A stretch of DNA of 64,000 bases from Thalassotalea mangrovi (GCF_005116735.1 NZ_SWDB01000005.1:21010-85009); one strand, 5' to 3'; counted from the first letter of the stretch, positions 1 through 9,143 are shown. Notes: a model not told the origin generated them from the letters alone. Numbers and translations: made by a program.

Positions 1-186
1 GCCAAGGCGGGAACCAGAGTCGGTAAACTGATCGAATTCATCGACTTTTTGATAAACTACACGAATGAATCCCTGGGTAACGATCGACGTATGTTCGTCT
101 TTAAATACTTCAATTGCGGCAAAACTGGGGCTGCAAAAACCGGCAAGTATAACGGCAAGACACGACAACTGGTGATTATTTTTCAT
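1..186 (-). CDS. Gram-negative porin, N-terminal part (cut by window edge)
   Basis: Reading the minus strand from an ATG at 186 gives 62 codons that stay open to the window edge. The first 23 or so residues are a typical signal peptide: a short basic start, a hydrophobic core, and a cleavage site after SFA. The mature part begins AIEVFKDEHTSIVTQGFIRV and reaches a DSGSRLG segment. This is the pattern of the first beta strands of trimeric general porins, which diffuse small solutes through the outer membrane. A good promoter lies 47 bases upstream. The rest of the gene lies outside the window, so the porin subclass cannot be given. The identification rests on these 62 residues only. Confidence 0.7.
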   Translation of the reverse strand, partial: MKNNHQLSCLAVILAGFCSPSFAAIEVFKDEHTSIVTQGFIRVVYQKVDEFDQFTDSGSRLG

Positions 187-232
187 TGACAGTTCTCAGT
201 GTTGCGTGAAATTTTAACTGTGATGCTTTTCT

Positions 233-262
233 AGTATATGCAAGGAAATCGGGCTTTAACAA
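233..262 (-). promoter_or_regulatory. Likely sigma70 promoter of the porin gene
   Basis: On the minus strand, TTGTTA (257-262) and TATACT (233-238) are separated by 18 bases, with a TGCA just before the -10. The predicted start is about 40 bases ahead of the porin ATG. The match is by eye. Confidence 0.5.
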
Positions 263-423
263 ACTTGCAGGGAAAATCCTAAAAATGCTTATATTTTACT
301 ATTGCCTGTTCTGCTGGTTTGACCTTTTGACTGGATAGAAAAAAGAATGCTTATAACCTAGCGTTACAATATATAATTTTGTAGTATAAGCTTCTTTTTT
401 GTTCTGTGATTATCTCCATTGCT

Positions 424-2733
424 ATGTTAAACCTTACCGATATCCAGCCACAGGTTGACGAAATTTATCTCGATAATAATGCTACCACGCCGGTGTTGCC
501 GCAGGCGGCGGAGGCGGCGATTCATACCATGAATCTCTGCTATGGTAATCCAAGTTCCAGTCACATGACTGGCCTGAAAGCTAAATATATCCTCGAATCA
601 ACGCGAACATTGGCAAGGCAGGTCATCGGTGCCGATAGCGGCGAGATCATCTTTACCTCTGGTGCCACAGAAGGCATTCAAACGTCGATTATCTCGGCGT
701 TAAATGCCTCACGGGATAAGGCCAGGGTGATACAAAACCCAGTGTTACTGTATGGTGCAACCGAGCATAAAGCCGTGCCTGAAACATTGAAACACTGGAA
801 CGCGATGCTCAACATTAATGCCGAGGTAATCGCCATTCCAGTCGATGAGCGAGGTATCCTTGATGTTGATTTCATTGCAGAACATGCCGCCGATGCGCTG
901 ATTATTTGTACTATGGTGGCAAATAATGAAACCGGTGTGTTTCAGGATATTGTTCTGCTTGAGCAGGTTATTCGCCAGCATAACCCCGACGTATTATGGA
1001 TGGTTGACTGTGTTCAAGGATTAGGGAAAATTGCCTTAAACCTTGCCAACACCAGCATCGATTATGCACCGTTTTCCGGCCATAAACTCTATGGGCCGAA
1101 AGGGATTGGTATGCTTTATGTGCGCGACCAGGCTCCTTATACGCCAATTATTGCTGGTGGTGGCCAGGAGAGTGGCTTGCGCTCAGGTACCGAAAACCTG
1201 CCAGGAATTGCGGCGCTTAATGCAATTTTTAAGTTATTGGTCGATGACGATGATACTACCTTCAAAAGTCATCAGCAGTTATGCGCCTATCGTCAGCAAC
1301 TGGCAGAAACCCTGAATAAGGTATTTCCTAATATTGTCTATAATCATGATTTTTCCTGCTCATTACCAACAACCCTGAATTTCTCAGTAAAAGGGTTGTC
1401 CAGTAAGGACATTATGGATTTATTCGATGCAGCGAGAATAAGGGTTAGCAGTGGCTCAGCCTGTAGCTCAAAAGTTACCGGCAGTTTTGTGCTCGATGCG
1501 ATGGGCAAATCTAAGTGGCAGAGTGAGGGAGCTATTCGTTTATCGTTCGGACCAGCATCCACTCAGGATGAGATTGATCGCGCCTGTTCAGCAATCGAAG
1601 CCGCTGCAAAGGCGATGCAACATCATTGTTTGTTATTAACCGATGCTCAGGGTGAATCGGACGTCTATGTCGACGGTTTGCAGCAATGGACCTTTGATAA
1701 CCAGTTAACCTGGTGTTATGTCGATCAGGCAACGAAACAGGTATTACTCATTGATCCGGTTGTCGAGTTAAGCGAGCGTTTTCAGACACTGGTTAATTGT
1801 CGTCAATTTACCGTCGCAGCCGTATTGAATACCCATTTGCATGATGGCCAGGAAGATTGTGCGGCGATGTTACGAGGCATAGTTCAGGAAACCCTTCGCA
1901 GTGAAAGCCATGACTCGTTAGGCTGGCCAGAAACGGCGTCCGAAGTGATGCTGGAAAATGGCCAGAGCGTTGCTGCTATCGCGCTCGGTGACAAGATCCT
2001 GGCCAAACTTGATTTGCCAGGGCATACCGAAAATAGTCGCGCTTATCTGCTCGGTAATGCGGTTGACGGACGTCTTGGTAAAACCAACATCGATTATGTA
2101 TTTGCTGGCGACTTAATTCAGATTGGTGGTCTTGGTCGCAGTGACATCCATGGCGCCAGGCCGGATCAATTATTTGATTCCATTAAGCTATTGACCGAAG
2201 TTGTCGCAGAATCAACGCTGATATGCCCAGCCCATGATTATCAACAATTGTTCTCTACCACCCTGGCGTTAGAGGCGAAATCTAATCCGCTGCTGGCTAA
2301 GCTGTTAACCGGGGATTTGACCCGCGCTCAGTTTATCGATGAAAAGGAACGCCTGGATCAGCAATTGCAGGATATCACCGAACAAGCATTATGCGGCTTA
2401 ATTACTCAGCACAGTAAGTCTCTGATCGATGTGTTTCCCGATAAGCTGCAGAGTTTCCTGGCGGCGAATCCGGATGTGCAGGTTGTAGATGTGCGTGAAC
2501 CGTTTGAGTTTGAGGCTCACCGTCGTGAATATCTCGACGAGCAGAAGATTGTCAATATTCCACTGACTCGAATCACCGATTTTATTCACCGTTTTAAGGG
2601 CGAAAAGCGAGAGACCAAATTCATCTGTATTTGTCGTAGTGGTAGTCGCAGCGCGGCAGCGGCCAATGCGTTAAAACGCCTTGAATTTGAACACGTGTAT
2701 CATGTTCCAGGTGGCTTTGCCCTGCTGAATTAG
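424..2733 (+). CDS. Cysteine desulfurase - persulfide dioxygenase-like - rhodanese fusion protein
   Basis: One reading frame joins three sulfur-related modules. Positions below count from an in-frame GTG at 406; I prefer the ATG at 424, which begins seven codons later. Residues about 18-405 are a class V (NifS/IscS-type) cysteine desulfurase: YLDNNATTP start, PLP lysine K227 in SGHK, and active-site C353 in SSGSACSS. Residues about 410-660 are a metallo-beta-lactamase fold like ETHE1: H477, H540 and D569 match the iron ligands of persulfide dioxygenases, and GLGRSDI and CPAHDY motifs follow. Residues about 675-775 are a rhodanese with C743 in CRSGSR. By family knowledge the parts would release cysteine sulfur as a persulfide, oxidise it to sulfite and pass sulfane sulfur; the combined role is inference. 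A strong terminator follows. Confidence 0.88.
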   Translation: MLNLTDIQPQVDEIYLDNNATTPVLPQAAEAAIHTMNLCYGNPSSSHMTGLKAKYILESTRTLARQVIGADSGEIIFTSGATEGIQTSIISALNASRDKARVIQNPVLLYGATEHKAVPETLKHWNAMLNINAEVIAIPVDERGILDVDFIAEHAADALIICTMVANNETGVFQDIVLLEQVIRQHNPDVLWMVDCVQGLGKIALNLANTSIDYAPFSGHKLYGPKGIGMLYVRDQAPYTPIIAGGGQESGLRSGTENLPGIAALNAIFKLLVDDDDTTFKSHQQLCAYRQQLAETLNKVFPNIVYNHDFSCSLPTTLNFSVKGLSSKDIMDLFDAARIRVSSGSACSSKVTGSFVLDAMGKSKWQSEGAIRLSFGPASTQDEIDRACSAIEAAAKAMQHHCLLLTDAQGESDVYVDGLQQWTFDNQLTWCYVDQATKQVLLIDPVVELSERFQTLVNCRQFTVAAVLNTHLHDGQEDCAAMLRGIVQETLRSESHDSLGWPETASEVMLENGQSVAAIALGDKILAKLDLPGHTENSRAYLLGNAVDGRLGKTNIDYVFAGDLIQIGGLGRSDIHGARPDQLFDSIKLLTEVVAESTLICPAHDYQQLFSTTLALEAKSNPLLAKLLTGDLTRAQFIDEKERLDQQLQDITEQALCGLITQHSKSLIDVFPDKLQSFLAANPDVQVVDVREPFEFEAHRREYLDEQKIVNIPLTRITDFIHRFKGEKRETKFICICRSGSRSAAAANALKRLEFEHVYHVPGGFALLN

Positions 2734-2757
2734 CATCAACATTGATTACAACATAAC

Positions 2758-2788
2758 AACCCGCCGGGGTGACATCCGGCGGGTTTTT
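2758..2788 (+). terminator. Rho-independent terminator of the desulfurase fusion gene
   Basis: A perfect 10-bp stem (AACCCGCCGG at 2758-2767 with CCGGCGGGTT at 2776-2785) encloses an 8-base loop and is followed by a T run. It lies 24 bases after the stop codon. Confidence 0.9.
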
Positions 2789-2818
2789 ACTATGCTTTGG
2801 TATAGAATTGCAAGTCTA

Positions 2819-3083
2819 ATACCAATCACATTAAGTTTGTGCACAACTCAGAGTTAGGTCAGAGGTTCAGTTACAACATAGATTTCATTGATATAGTCAT
2901 TCTATATTAATGAAATATAGGGTCGTAAATGGGCCTCTGATAAACTCCCTCCGGGTGAGCTTTAAAGGCGTTTATCCTGCGTTACTGATTTTGACAATGG
3001 AATGACCATTCTCTGCAATCAAAGCCTTGTCTAAACGCCTTTAAATTCTCACTGAGTGAGCAATAATTTAAAGAGATTGGTAT
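2819..3083 (+). repeat. Dispersed structured repeat, copy A (265 bp, MITE-like)
   Basis: The element is bounded by inverted ATACCAATC (2819-2827) and GATTGGTAT (3075-3083). Nested inverted repeats lie inside: a hairpin at about 2882-2917 (ATTTCATT arms), a CAGAGG...CCTCTG pair around it, and a perfect 14-bp pair (TTTAAAGGCGTTTA with its complement about 65 bases later). Other copies are at 6880-7154 (inverted), 55134-55335 (internally deleted) and 22648-22709 (ends only). It has no coding capacity. The shared ends and deletion forms suggest a non-autonomous mobile element. The iscX ribosome binding site begins three bases after its right end. Confidence 0.88.
2991..3019 (+). promoter_or_regulatory. 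Promoter-like signal inside repeat copy A, facing iscX
   Basis: TTGACA (perfect -35, 2991-2996), a 17-base spacer and TGCAAT (-10, four of six matches, 3014-3019) lie in the right part of the repeat and point at iscX, 80 bases away. The spacer holds the small palindrome AATGG-N5-CCATT. No other promoter is evident between the upstream terminator and iscX. Confidence 0.45.
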
Positions 3084-3099
3084 AAAAGGGGAGATAAAG

Positions 3100-3300
3100 G
3101 TGGGCTTAAAATGGGTCGATTCACAGGAGATCGCGCTGGATTTAATTGAACAGCACCCGGATGTTGATCCCAGGCAGTTGCGCTTTGCCGAATTAATGCA
3201 GTGGGTGTTGGCGCTGGAGCGATTTGACGACGATCCCGGGCACTGCGGAGAACGCGTTCTTGAGGCAATTCAGCTGGCGTGGATGGACGAGATGGATTGA
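3100..3300 (+). CDS. iscX: IscX (YfhJ) Fe-S cluster assembly adaptor
   Basis: This 66-residue acidic protein has the family pattern from end to end: MGLKW.DS.EIA start, HPDVDP near residue 19, RFAEL.QWV in the middle, FDDDP, and the AIQLAW.DE end. IscX is a small acidic protein that binds iron and the IscS desulfurase and tunes Fe-S assembly in the cytoplasm. The start is GTG with AAGGGGAG six bases ahead. In most proteobacteria iscX ends the iscRSUA-hscBA-fdx operon. Here it stands alone, separated from a desulfurase fusion gene by a terminator and repeat copy A, so its control may differ from the usual isc regulation. Confidence 0.93.
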   Translation: MGLKWVDSQEIALDLIEQHPDVDPRQLRFAELMQWVLALERFDDDPGHCGERVLEAIQLAWMDEMD

Positions 3301-3438
3301 TCTCGCCTTATCAAGATAATTTACCCATAAACAGGTCTGATCTGCGACGATATAGTATTAACTTTGGTGAAAAATAAGTACAATACGCGGCTTTCTATTC
3401 CATTGGCACACTTTGATAAGCGAACAAGCGAAGTATTT

Positions 3439-5133
3439 ATGACAAAACCGTCTGAAAAAGGCCCCTTGTATATTCCCTATGCTGGTCCAACCCTGTTAGA
3501 AACCCCGTTACTGAATAAAGGCAGTGCCTTTTCAGCCCAGGAGCGGGTCAGTTTTAACCTTACCGGATTACTGCCGCCTCGCTTTGAAACCATCGAAGAG
3601 CAGGTTGAACGTGCATATATGCAGTATTCGAGTTTTCGTGACTCGTTAAACAAACATATCTATTTGCGTAATATCCAGGACAAAAACGAAACCTTGTTTC
3701 ATGCCCTGGTTCAGGCTCACCTGGAAGAAATGATGCCAATCATTTATACCCCGACAGTTGGTGATGCCTGTGAGAAGTTCTCTGATATTTATCGTTCGAA
3801 TCGTGGTTTGTTTATCTCCTATGCTGAACGCCATCAAATCGATGACATCCTCCATAATGCCACCAAACAGAAAGTAAAAGTCATCGTCGTTACCGACGGT
3901 GAGCGCATTCTAGGTCTTGGTGACCAGGGCATTGGTGGCATGGGAATCCCAATTGGTAAGTTATCGCTCTATACCGCTTGTGGTGGTATTAGTCCTGCTT
4001 ACACATTGCCAGTGATGCTGGATGTGGGTACCAATAATGAAAAATTACTCAATGATCCCATGTATATGGGAGCACGCCACAAACGTATAGGTCAGCAGGA
4101 ATATGATGAGTTTGTCGAACTCTTTATTCAGGCGGTAAAACGTCGCTGGCCAAATGTTATGCTGCAGTTTGAAGACTTTGCACAACCGAATGCGATGCCG
4201 TTGTTACAGCGTTACCAGAATAAAATCTGCTGCTTTAATGATGATATTCAGGGCACGGCTTCTGTGACTGTGGGTACCTTGCTGGCGGCATGTCGCACTA
4301 AGTCTGAAACCTTGTCCCAGCAAAAAGTCGTGTTTGTTGGTGGCGGAAGTGCGGGTTGTGGTATTGCCGAACAAGTGGTTGCACAAATGATCAAAGAAGG
4401 CCTGTCGGACAGTGAAGCTCGCGCGCGGGTGTTTATGGTCGACCGCCACGGTCTGGTGACCGATAATATGGAAGGTCTGCGCGATTTCCAACAGGCGCTG
4501 GCACAACCAGTCGATGTCATTGCTAACTGGTCGTTACAGGGCGAGAATGCCTCTCTACTGGAAGTGGTTGAACATGTCCAACCCACCGTACTCGTAGGAG
4601 TTTCTGGTGTCGGTGGCCTGTTTACCGAACAAGTGATCAAAACCATGAAAAGTGGTTGCGATAAACCGATTGTCTTTCCATTAAGTAATCCGTCCCGTCA
4701 GGTAGAAGCTCGTCCTGAACAGGTGATTGAATGGACCGATGGTGAAGTGATTGTCGCAACCGGCAGTCCGTTCAAACCAGTGACTTATAAAGGTAAGACT
4801 TTTACCATTTCACAGTGCAACAATGCCTATATTTTCCCGGGTATCGGACTTGGTGTATTGGCTGCCAATATTAAATTTATTAGTGATGAGATGTTAATGG
4901 TGGCCAGTGAAACACTGGCGAACGCTTCGCCTCTGGCCAATGAAGGTAGTGGTGATCTATTACCACCTTTGACTAAGATCGCTGAGTTAAGCAAGCAAAT
5001 CGCTTTTGCCATTGGCAAACTGGCTCAGGATCAGGGCCTGGCGCTGGAAATCAGTGACGAACAATTACATAAAAACATCGAGAAAAATTTCTGGAAGCCG
5101 CAATACCGTCTGTATCGCCGGTCAACCATTTAA
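3439..5133 (+). CDS. maeA: NAD-dependent malic enzyme
   Basis: This 564-residue protein matches the MaeA family in length and along its whole course. It oxidatively decarboxylates malate to pyruvate and CO2 with reduction of NAD, linking the TCA cycle to pyruvate. Visible marks are [12 protein letters not shown] near the start, YTPTVG with the catalytic tyrosine, the [15 protein letters not shown] segment, the metal-binding QFEDF, a nucleotide-binding [14 protein letters not shown] loop, and PLSNPS. The ATG at 3439 fits the family N-terminus. The frame is open back to a TTG at 3364, but a likely -10 (TACAAT at 3379-3384) argues against that longer start. It ends before a shared hairpin terminator. 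Confidence 0.95.
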   Translation: MTKPSEKGPLYIPYAGPTLLETPLLNKGSAFSAQERVSFNLTGLLPPRFETIEEQVERAYMQYSSFRDSLNKHIYLRNIQDKNETLFHALVQAHLEEMMPIIYTPTVGDACEKFSDIYRSNRGLFISYAERHQIDDILHNATKQKVKVIVVTDGERILGLGDQGIGGMGIPIGKLSLYTACGGISPAYTLPVMLDVGTNNEKLLNDPMYMGARHKRIGQQEYDEFVELFIQAVKRRWPNVMLQFEDFAQPNAMPLLQRYQNKICCFNDDIQGTASVTVGTLLAACRTKSETLSQQKVVFVGGGSAGCGIAEQVVAQMIKEGLSDSEARARVFMVDRHGLVTDNMEGLRDFQQALAQPVDVIANWSLQGENASLLEVVEHVQPTVLVGVSGVGGLFTEQVIKTMKSGCDKPIVFPLSNPSRQVEARPEQVIEWTDGEVIVATGSPFKPVTYKGKTFTISQCNNAYIFPGIGLGVLAANIKFISDEMLMVASETLANASPLANEGSGDLLPPLTKIAELSKQIAFAIGKLAQDQGLALEISDEQLHKNIEKNFWKPQYRLYRRSTI

Positions 5134-5171
5134 GAAAAATTCAACCCTACCACCAGGGAAGGTAGTAGAAG

Positions 5172-5210
5172 AGCATGTGATTCCAATGGTTATTGGGTTT
5201 ACATGCTTTT
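5172..5210 (+). terminator. Terminator after maeA
   Basis: The outer stem AGCATGT (5172-5178) / ACATGCT (5201-5207) and inner stem CCAAT / ATTGG form one hairpin, followed by four T. It overlaps the last codons of the convergent sulfotransferase gene, so the two genes share the site. Confidence 0.65.
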
Positions 5211-5972
5211 CCTTTCCGGGCGGGCTTTTCGCCAGTCACCTAAATCCCAATTAAGTAGCTTCTCCTGCTGTTTAATCTCCAGCTCGTAGAGTTCCAGCAG
5301 ATATTGACGATCACGGTCACTCAAACAGTTGGCATAAGGTCGACTGTGTACCTCTTTAGCTTCAATTTCAATAAAGGGCGAGACGTTAAGAAAATCGGTA
5401 ACGGATTTTAGCGCCTCGGCAGGCGACTGTTTTAACCATTCATGACGCAGGAACAGTAACTGTGGGTCAGGAAAGTAGCGCTGTAATCTCCGGATCTGCT
5501 CGCTATAAAAACCCCGATCGGTGTAGGAATAACGGTGACAAATATCAGGCAATAGCTGCTGGCAACGGTGGCGTTCCTCGGCAATGGCTTGTCTGAAAGG
5601 TAATGATTCGAATTTATTCAGGCGCGCCATATTCCAGTGCGAGTAGGCGCGCTCGACCGGATTACGAAGTATGGCAATCAGCTTGATTTTTGCATTGTAT
5701 TGGTAAATCCGCTTTATTGCTGCTTCACAATACATATAACTGGGCGTCGCTTCGCCGATAACTTTATTGGCATCAGAAAAGTCAAAATGGCTGTGATAGT
5801 AGGCCAGGTTCCTCCAGCGATGATAGCGGTTATCGTGGTCAAAGAAATGGACTTCTTTTTTGTTGGCCATGGTGATATCTGGATGTTGCCGTAAGTAAAA
5901 GTCCAGAGCCGTTGTCCCCCCTTTCTGGGTTCCGACAATAATAAAATTAACCAGTCTGTTGGCTTTAGACAT
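5199..5972 (-). CDS. Sulfotransferase family protein
   Basis: This 257-residue cytoplasmic protein has the two PAPS-binding motifs of sulfotransferases. The 5'-phosphosulfate loop GTQKGGTTAL lies near residue 15 and the 3'-phosphate motif LRNPVERAYSHW near residue 105. Such enzymes move a sulfuryl group from PAPS to a sugar, lipid or small molecule; the acceptor cannot be read here. I chose the ATG at 5972, which overlaps the stop of the upstream gene (ATGTCTAA) and has AAAGGCGG ahead of it. Longer starts at 5978 and 6002 are possible. Overlap with the neighbouring P-loop gene implies translational coupling. Confidence 0.85.
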   Translation of the reverse strand: MSKANRLVNFIIVGTQKGGTTALDFYLRQHPDITMANKKEVHFFDHDNRYHRWRNLAYYHSHFDFSDANKVIGEATPSYMYCEAAIKRIYQYNAKIKLIAILRNPVERAYSHWNMARLNKFESLPFRQAIAEERHRCQQLLPDICHRYSYTDRGFYSEQIRRLQRYFPDPQLLFLRHEWLKQSPAEALKSVTDFLNVSPFIEIEAKEVHSRPYANCLSDRDRQYLLELYELEIKQQEKLLNWDLGDWRKARPERKSM

Positions 5973-6687
5973 AAGCATCCGCCTTTGTATCGACCATCGC
6001 ATTCTGATAAATATTGAACATCGCGTTATCGGAAATCAGCCCCATATTGTGAAGCTTAAACAAACAGTGATAATCATCTTCCAGGTAACGCACTAAATTC
6101 TTTCTGGCACGCGCGGTTAAGCGTTTGTCATGGGGACTGGAGTTATGTTTATCATGGCCGATTTCTTCACTGGATAGTGAAAAAAAACGTTGCATATCGG
6201 TATTAAGAGATTCCTGCATTAATACTCCCCTGATCTTTTCCACCGGGCATTTATCGAGAAATTCTTTTAAATAGAAACTGATGTCTTCTTTAAGGTGATG
6301 AATACAATCAAACTCTGTCATGACTTTCTGGTTTGGGGCACCATTTTCATCGTAAAGGCATTCAGCAATATTATTCAATGTCTTGTATTTGCACAAAACG
6401 TGGTATTCACCGGCAAATCGCTCTGCTTGTTGCCTGGTTTCTGCTACCAGTTTATAACGCCAGTTAAAGGCAGAAATGCTGCGTGAAATGGGATCACGCG
6501 CGAGGATATAGTATTGATCTTTTGCCCGATAAATTGGCTTTTCAACGTGAAACGAGTAAAAGCGAATGTTTCTTGGGTCTTGGCTAAGGGTCTTTTGCAA
6601 TGTACCGCCACCGCACTTGCCAACATGGATCAGGACGGTTTTCGGCTTACGAAAATAAAAGAGAGATTGTTCAACAATGTTTGCCAT
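5965..6687 (-). CDS. Sulfotransferase-like P-loop protein
   Basis: The 240-residue product has HVGKCGGGTLQKTL near residue 22, the form seen in carbohydrate-type sulfotransferases (usually H.PK.GGTS), and a 3'-phosphate-like RDPISRSISAFNWRY near residue 65. No signal peptide or membrane segment is seen. It is the first gene of a coupled pair with the sulfotransferase downstream, which suggests that both act on one surface glycan or related substrate; that is inference. The start at 6687 is preferred over 6735 because the hydrophilic core begins MANIVEQSLFYF. The lysine-to-cysteine-glycine loop differs from the commonest family form. Confidence 0.7.
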   Translation of the reverse strand: MANIVEQSLFYFRKPKTVLIHVGKCGGGTLQKTLSQDPRNIRFYSFHVEKPIYRAKDQYYILARDPISRSISAFNWRYKLVAETRQQAERFAGEYHVLCKYKTLNNIAECLYDENGAPNQKVMTEFDCIHHLKEDISFYLKEFLDKCPVEKIRGVLMQESLNTDMQRFFSLSSEEIGHDKHNSSPHDKRLTARARKNLVRYLEDDYHCLFKLHNMGLISDNAMFNIYQNAMVDTKADAYV

Positions 6688-6879
6688 AGCGCATTCCAAT
6701 CTTGGAGCGCCATGGCAACACAGCCGTAGACGCACTGATATAAAGAATTGCTATCCATGAGTCTAACTGATGATTGGTAACGATGATCCTGCTTATCGTA
6801 ATCACATTCCGTACATTGAAATTTTAGACCACAATCAATCAGAGGGACAAAATATAAGTGGTGAAAATTGGCCTGATTT

Positions 6880-7154
6880 ATACCAAACACATTAAATTAT
6901 CGCTCACTCAGTGATAATTTAAAGGCGTTTAGGCAAGGCTTTGATTGCAGAGAATGGTCGTTCCGTTGTCAAAATCAGCCAAAGTCAGTAACGCCGTATA
7001 AAAGCCTTTAAAACTCACCCTTTGGGAGTTTATCAGAGGCCCATTTACGGCCCTATATTTCATTAATATAGGATGACTATATCAATGAAATCTATGTTGT
7101 AACTGAACCTCTGCCCAAACTCTGAGCTGTGCACAAACTCAATGTGATTGGTAT
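6880..7154 (-). repeat. Dispersed structured repeat, copy B (275 bp, inverted)
   Basis: This is the complement-orientation copy of the repeat at 2819-3083, ending in ATACCAAAC (6880-6888) and GATTGGTAT (7146-7154). The same nested inverted repeats are present. It lies between the folA 3' end and the sulfotransferase pair. The remaining intergenic bases (6688-6879) show no gene or clear signal. Confidence 0.87.
6944..6972 (-). promoter_or_regulatory. Promoter-like signal inside repeat copy B, facing the sulfotransferase genes
   Basis: On the minus strand TTGACA (6967-6972), a 17-base spacer and TGCAAT (6944-6949) are kept exactly as in copy A. They point at the gene starting at 6687. The -35, spacing and -10 are conserved although spacer bases differ. 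Confidence 0.4.
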
Positions 7155-7182
7155 TAAGTTTCAGGCCAGGTGCTTTGATAGA

Positions 7183-7674
7183 TTACGCGCGCTGGTAAAC
7201 TTTAAAGCAGTAATTATGAGGGTTATCGGAATCTGCCTGATGTGCATCTTCAAGTACGCATTGCCAATTGCCGTCACTCAGATAATCGGGAAAAAAGGTA
7301 TCTCCGTCGGTAGCAAGGTCAATCTCGGTAACATAAAGGCGATCAGCGAACGGTAGGCAGTGTTCGTATATACTACCACCGCCAATAACCATAATCTCTT
7401 CGCTCACTTCTGCGGATTTGAGCGCCGCTTCAATACTGCTGACCACCTCAATGCCGTCAGCCTGATAGCTGGGATCCCGGGAAATTACGATATTACGACG
7501 ACCAGGGAGTGGAAAACCAATGGATTCAAAGGTTTTTCGGCCCATCACCACGGGTTTTTTTAATGTGGTTTGTTTGAAGTATTTCAGGTCCGCTGGCATA
7601 TGCCAGGGCATTTGATTGTCTTTACCTATCACACGTTTTTTTGCGTGGGCAACAATCATTGATAAAACAGGCAT
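7183..7674 (-). CDS. folA: Dihydrofolate reductase
   Basis: The 163-residue protein has the length and motifs of chromosomal DHFR: SMIVAHAKKRVIGKDNQMPWH at the start (proline-tryptophan of the Met20 loop), the catalytic acid in MPADLKYFK, GRKTFESIG, PGRRNIVISR and the IGGGSIYEHCLP NADPH loop. It reduces dihydrofolate to tetrahydrofolate with NADPH for thymidylate and purine synthesis. The ATG at 7674 gives the usual N-terminus; the frame is open to 7725. It follows obgE on the same strand, but a terminator lies between them. Confidence 0.95.
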   Translation of the reverse strand: MPVLSMIVAHAKKRVIGKDNQMPWHMPADLKYFKQTTLKKPVVMGRKTFESIGFPLPGRRNIVISRDPSYQADGIEVVSSIEAALKSAEVSEEIMVIGGGSIYEHCLPFADRLYVTEIDLATDGDTFFPDYLSDGNWQCVLEDAHQADSDNPHNYCFKVYQRA

Positions 7675-7770
7675 GGGTTTACGCTTTGCTTGGTTGATAT
7701 TAAAACGGAACCACAATTGTGTCATGAATTGCTGAGCACAGCAATGACACCAGTGGAGTTGCTAAAAGTA

Positions 7771-7795
7771 AAAAACTCCGCAAAGCGGAGTTTTT
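7771..7795 (-). terminator. Terminator after obgE (works in both directions)
   Basis: AAAAACTCCGC (7771-7781), loop AAA, and its exact complement at 7785-7795 form a strong hairpin flanked by A and T runs. It lies 24 bases past the obgE stop. Confidence 0.9.
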
Positions 7796-7818
7796 TCGGG
7801 CAAACCGTGAGTTGTTGC

Positions 7819-9000
<1,182 letters not shown>

Positions 9001-9008
9001 TTAATGTT

Positions 9009-9074
9009 TAGAAACTAGAAACTAGAAACTAGAAACTAGAAACTAGAAACTAGAAACTAGAAACTAGAAACTAG
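9009..9074. repeat. Tandem heptamer array (TAGAAAC x 9.4)
   Basis: Nine exact copies of TAGAAAC run from 9009 to 9071, followed by TAG. The array begins 30 bases upstream of the obgE start codon, in its untranslated leader or promoter region. A perfect array of this kind is prone to slippage, so copy number probably varies between strains. Confidence 0.97.
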
Positions 9075-9143
9075 CTCTACATCTAGTAAAAAGACTTAGC
9101 TTTCAATTTCACGTCTCTTTATTCTAGACTCTCGATTCTTAAA

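Noticed and set aside
745-981. Minus-strand frame inside the desulfurase gene
   Set aside because: It is antisense to strongly conserved coding sequence and shows no protein family features. The same holds for the many other overlapping frames in conserved genes.
424-2733. Sequencing artefact joining separate genes
   Set aside because: Linkers between the three domains are ordinary coding sequence in one frame, with no stop, start signal or ribosome binding site at the joints.
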